This document shows positions 6,415 through 9,249 of a stretch of DNA of 9,249 nucleotides, piece by piece. Each line of letters begins with the position of its first letter. Within the stretch, counting starts at the first letter, position 1. Source of the stretch: an uncultured Rikenellaceae bacterium (GTDB lineage: Bacteria > Bacteroidota > Bacteroidia > Bacteroidales > Rikenellaceae); the NCBI GenBank assembly GCA_947176715.1, contig CAMWRR010000062.1:1-9249 (forward strand), written 5' to 3'. The translations under genes and the position numbers were made by a program. Below the pieces are notes generated by a model. The model was not told the origin of the DNA. It did no database searches and saw only the letters and a program-made list of their open reading frames with translations.

Positions 6415-9249
6415 TTAGAACTGAAGGTTCACACCGAATGAGCAGATACGGTTGATGGGATAGTTTACACCCCATGTACCGCCTGAGCGTTCGGGATCGA
6501 GTCCGTCGAATTTGGTCGCAGTAGCCAAATTGTCGCCAGAGAAGTATACACGGAATTTCTGAATGCCTACCTTCTGAGTTATGCTTCTGGGAATAGTGTA
6601 ACCTACAGTGAGGTTCTTAAGACGCATGAACCCTGATTTTTTCAGATAGAACGAGCTTGCCACATTGTTTTTGTAGTTATAGCTATAGTTCTGGCTCGTG
6701 CCGTAGTAATAGAGACGCGGATATTTGGCTCCCACAGGGTTTTCTTCAGTCCACATGCCTTTTACGTAGTCTGTTCGGGGAGCAGAGCCCTGAACGAACG
6801 GAGTCGTACCGAAGCCCATCGAAGCGCGGTCGAAAGTCTTACGGCCGGCACGTCCCTGAAGCATCATAGAGAAGTCGAAGCCTTTCCAGTCGAAACCGAG
6901 GTTGATAGTGTAGCTGAATTTCTCGTAATAACCGTCAAATTTTACACAGTCATCATCATCAATGATACCATCACCGTTGAGGTCACGGTATATAATGTCA
7001 CCGGCCTGTACCGTATTGTCGATAGGAGCCACTTTAATGCCGTTGATCTCACGCATAGCTACCTGTGCATCGCTCTCATAGATGCCTACGGCTTCAAGCA
7101 TAAGATACTGATAACGGGGACCACCCTCTTCTGATACCACATATCGGCTACCGTATTCTGTCGCACCGTAATATGTGGGGGCACCGTATTTGACGAGTTT
7201 GTTTTTGTTCTTGGTGATGAAGAAGTTGACATTGTAGCCGAAGTCTTTCATTGCACCGTCTTTGATACGGTCGTTCCAACCGATCAAGAACTCGATACCG
7301 GTGTTGGTCATCTCGCCGTCGTTGATATAAGGTGCAGAAAGACCGAGGATATCTGTTACCTGTGCCGAACGGATGATGTCGTATGTACGCTTTTTATACC
7401 AGTCAAAATTGATATTCAATCTACGGAAAAGCAACAGGTCGATACCGAAGTCACCTATCGCTGTAGACTCCCACTTGAGATTACGATTGACAGCCGCAGT
7501 CTGTGCCGCACCTACGGATATATCTTTTTTGTTGAAAGAATATTGATAGCCCAATTCTATCACAGACTGATACAGGTAATTACCGATATTCTGGTTACCG
7601 AGCAGACCCCACGAGCCGCGGAATTTGACGTTGTTGAGCCATGAGAGGTTCAGATCTTTCATGAACTGCTCCTCGGTAAGACGCCAACCGGCAGAGAACG
7701 AGGGGAATACACCCCAACGTGACTCCGATGCAAGACGTGAAGTACCGTCGTAACGGACGTTAGCCTCTACCAGATAACGCTCTTTGAAATTGTAGTTCAC
7801 ACGACCGAACGCTGACATAAGAGCCCATGCAGAAGATGAGCCGCTATTGGTTCTGGCATCGTCAGAGGCGCCGGCATCGATCTCGTATAGCGGGAAATCA
7901 TAATTTTGACGAGATGCTCCCAGGCTGCTCGTGTTGTAATCTTCCTGGCTGTAACCGGCGAGTATATTGAGATCGTGAGCATTGTTTTTGCTCTTGTAGT
8001 TGTAATTAAGAGTGGTCTGAAGGGTGGTATAAAGAGTAGTTGCCGAACTTGCAGAGAGCCCAAGGCCATAACCGTCGGGGCGTTGCAGATAATACCGAGC
8101 TTCGCCCGTTAGATAGTTATAGGCGTAGTTCCAGTCGCTACTGGTGCCCGCACCCCATTTCTTCGTATTGGTCTGACCATAACGTATAGCACCCATGGTA
8201 TGCCATGTAAGGCCCTTTACGATGTTTGCATCGAAGAATGCCTGTGCATTGACATCGTAGTTCTTCGACCTGTTGAAAACGAGTGAGTTGGCAGCAACAA
8301 CGTTCTTGTTGGAGCCGTTATACTTAGATTCGTTTTCGAATGCGAGACCAGACCAGAGAGTTTCGCCGTTAGGTCCGAATTTGTCAACCAGCCACGGTTT
8401 ATATGTCGGTGCCTGTGCGAGGGTGGCAACATAGTTATCCTGACCGTTACGGGTATCGCCGGTGTTGTGCATCAACGCTATCTTGGTACCTATTTTCAGC
8501 CACGGTTTGATTTGCGACTGAACAGACGAGGTGATATTATAACGTTTGTATTCGTAACCGCCTCGCATAGTACCCTCCTGGTTCATGTAAGAGAGGTTGA
8601 TATTGTACGATGTATTCCCTGATGTCCCTGCTATGCCTATGTTGTGATTTTGGACAAGAGCTGTTTTGAACATATATTTCTGCCAGTCGAAACCGGTGTA
8701 TTTACCGAGCGGGTCGTTCTCGTCGGTACGGTTGCGATAGAGGTTTATCTCCTCTTCGGTGTAAAGCGGGATGCTCGACAAGTCGGGTGAGTTACTCAAT
8801 GCCATGTTCTTAAGCTCCATGTACTCTACGGGGTCGCTCACCAAATCATACAATTTAGCGGCTCTATGAAAGCCGATGTTCATATTGTATGTGACAGAGA
8901 GCTTCTCACGACCTTCGCCACCACTCTTGGTAGTGATGAGAATCACACCGTTGGCCGCACGTGAACCGTAAATTGCCGCAGATGCCGCATCCTTCAATAC
9001 GGATACGCTCTCCACAGAATTCGGGTCGATGGTGTTCAGATAGCCCTCTACACCGTCTATAAGCACGAGCGGAGAGGTACTTGCTCCAGAGAAAGTGTTG
9101 CCGCCACGAACGTTGATAGAGATACTTTCCGCACCGGGAGCACTGGTACCGACAGTAATATTCAGACCGGGAACGGCGCCCTGAAGCATCTGCTGTACGT
9201 CAGCCACCGGACGTTTCAACAGCTCCTCGCTGCCTACCGCCGCAACGGC
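6415..9249 (-). CDS. SusC/RagA-family TonB-dependent outer-membrane transporter, copy B (5' end outside window)
   Basis: This is the barrel of the second SusCD importer. The frame stays open to the right edge (AVAAVGSEELL before the TTG codon at 9219), so that TTG is not the start. The signal peptide, regulatory-like domain and TonB box are outside the window, and about 944 residues are visible. The plug signature LKDAASAAIYGSRAANG..LITTK is encoded at 8926-8997, and the barrel follows to a terminal strand ending VNLQF. The EF-hand-like loop DLNGDGIIDDDD is at 6949-6984 and is followed by a cysteine where copy A has arginine. By eye it is about three quarters identical to the copy A transporter, with differences clustered in short segments that look like extracellular loops. 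There are no frameshifts or internal stops. The partner SusD gene follows 31 bases downstream. The substrate is unknown. Confidence 0.96.
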   Translation of the reverse strand, partial: AVAAVGSEELLKRPVADVQQMLQGAVPGLNITVGTSAPGAESISINVRGGNTFSGASTSPLVLIDGVEGYLNTIDPNSVESVSVLKDAASAAIYGSRAANGVILITTKSGGEGREKLSVTYNMNIGFHRAAKLYDLVSDPVEYMELKNMALSNSPDLSSIPLYTEEEINLYRNRTDENDPLGKYTGFDWQKYMFKTALVQNHNIGIAGTSGNTSYNINLSYMNQEGTMRGGYEYKRYNITSSVQSQIKPWLKIGTKIALMHNTGDTRNGQDNYVATLAQAPTYKPWLVDKFGPNGETLWSGLAFENESKYNGSNKNVVAANSLVFNRSKNYDVNAQAFFDANIVKGLTWHTMGAIRYGQTNTKKWGAGTSSDWNYAYNYLTGEARYYLQRPDGYGLGLSASSATTLYTTLQTTLNYNYKSKNNAHDLNILAGYSQEDYNTSSLGASRQNYDFPLYEIDAGASDDARTNSGSSSAWALMSAFGRVNYNFKERYLVEANVRYDGTSRLASESRWGVFPSFSAGWRLTEEQFMKDLNLSWLNNVKFRGSWGLLGNQNIGNYLYQSVIELGYQYSFNKKDISVGAAQTAAVNRNLKWESTAIGDFGIDLLLFRRLNINFDWYKKRTYDIIRSAQVTDILGLSAPYINDGEMTNTGIEFLIGWNDRIKDGAMKDFGYNVNFFITKNKNKLVKYGAPTYYGATEYGSRYVVSEEGGPRYQYLMLEAVGIYESDAQVAMREINGIKVAPIDNTVQAGDIIYRDLNGDGIIDDDDCVKFDGYYEKFSYTINLGFDWKGFDFSMMLQGRAGRKTFDRASMGFGTTPFVQGSAPRTDYVKGMWTEENPVGAKYPRLYYYGTSQNYSYNYKNNVASSFYLKKSGFMRLKNLTVGYTIPRSITQKVGIQKFRVYFSGDNLATATKFDGLDPERSGGTWGVNYPINRICSFGVNLQF
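7616..7698 (-). repeat. 83-base near-identical inverted tract in copy B, partner at 1623-1705
   Basis: This is the reverse-complement partner of 1623-1705, lying at the equivalent place in the other susC-like gene, with one mismatch over 83 bases. On both sides the two genes differ by several bases per 60. Confidence 0.85.
9158..9195 (-). repeat. 38-base identical inverted tract in the plug domain, partner at 138-175
   Basis: This is the copy B partner of the identical block at 138-175, in the same plug motif of the second transporter gene. Confidence 0.75.

Noticed and set aside
9217..9219. TTG as the start of the - strand transporter
   Set aside because: The frame continues to the window edge and matches copy A residue by residue upstream of this codon.
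1..9249. A dedicated invertase-driven shufflon
   Set aside because: No recombinase gene and no short inverted recognition sites near promoters are visible; only gene-length homology is present, so a site-specific system is not supported here.

Overview
The window suggests a gut-type member of the Bacteroidota, probably Bacteroidales. The evidence is two complete SusD-family lipoproteins, each directly behind a SusC/RagA-family TonB-dependent outer-membrane transporter, and start codons preceded by A/T-rich leaders with no Shine-Dalgarno sequence. I cannot name a genus from this sequence. Base composition looks near 50% GC.

Layout: a transporter-plus-lipoprotein pair (copy A) runs on the + strand: SusC-like, cut by the left edge of the window, to base 2891, then SusD-like 2924-4558. 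A 181-base gap follows (4559-4739) with three strong stem-loops: one terminator for each direction and a middle one that works in either direction. A second pair (copy B) runs on the - strand: SusD-like 4740-6383, then SusC-like 6415 to the right edge, also cut inside its N-terminal region. There is no other gene. Antisense and out-of-frame ORFs are shadows of these four.

The two pairs are homologous over their whole visible length (by eye about three quarters identical at protein level for SusC and somewhat over half for SusD). The window is therefore one large imperfect inverted duplication with the two copies tail to tail. Homology stops at the ends of the two susD-like genes, and the terminators are unrelated. 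Divergence is concentrated in segments that look like extracellular loops of SusC and the ligand-facing part of SusD, which suggests two related importers tuned to different glycans or other oligomers.

How the genes work together (family knowledge): the SusD lipoprotein sits as a hinged lid on the SusC barrel at the cell surface, captures an oligosaccharide or peptide, and the TonB-ExbB-ExbD system drives import into the periplasm. No glycoside hydrolase, peptidase, sulfatase or regulator lies in the window, so the substrate cannot be assigned. The most notable signal outside the genes' basic identity is an 83-base near-identical inverted tract inside the two susC-like genes (1623-1705 and 7616-7698, one mismatch), against clear synonymous divergence on either side. 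It could mark gene conversion or a site where inversion would swap SusC halves and SusD partners. I found no evidence for an undescribed system beyond this.
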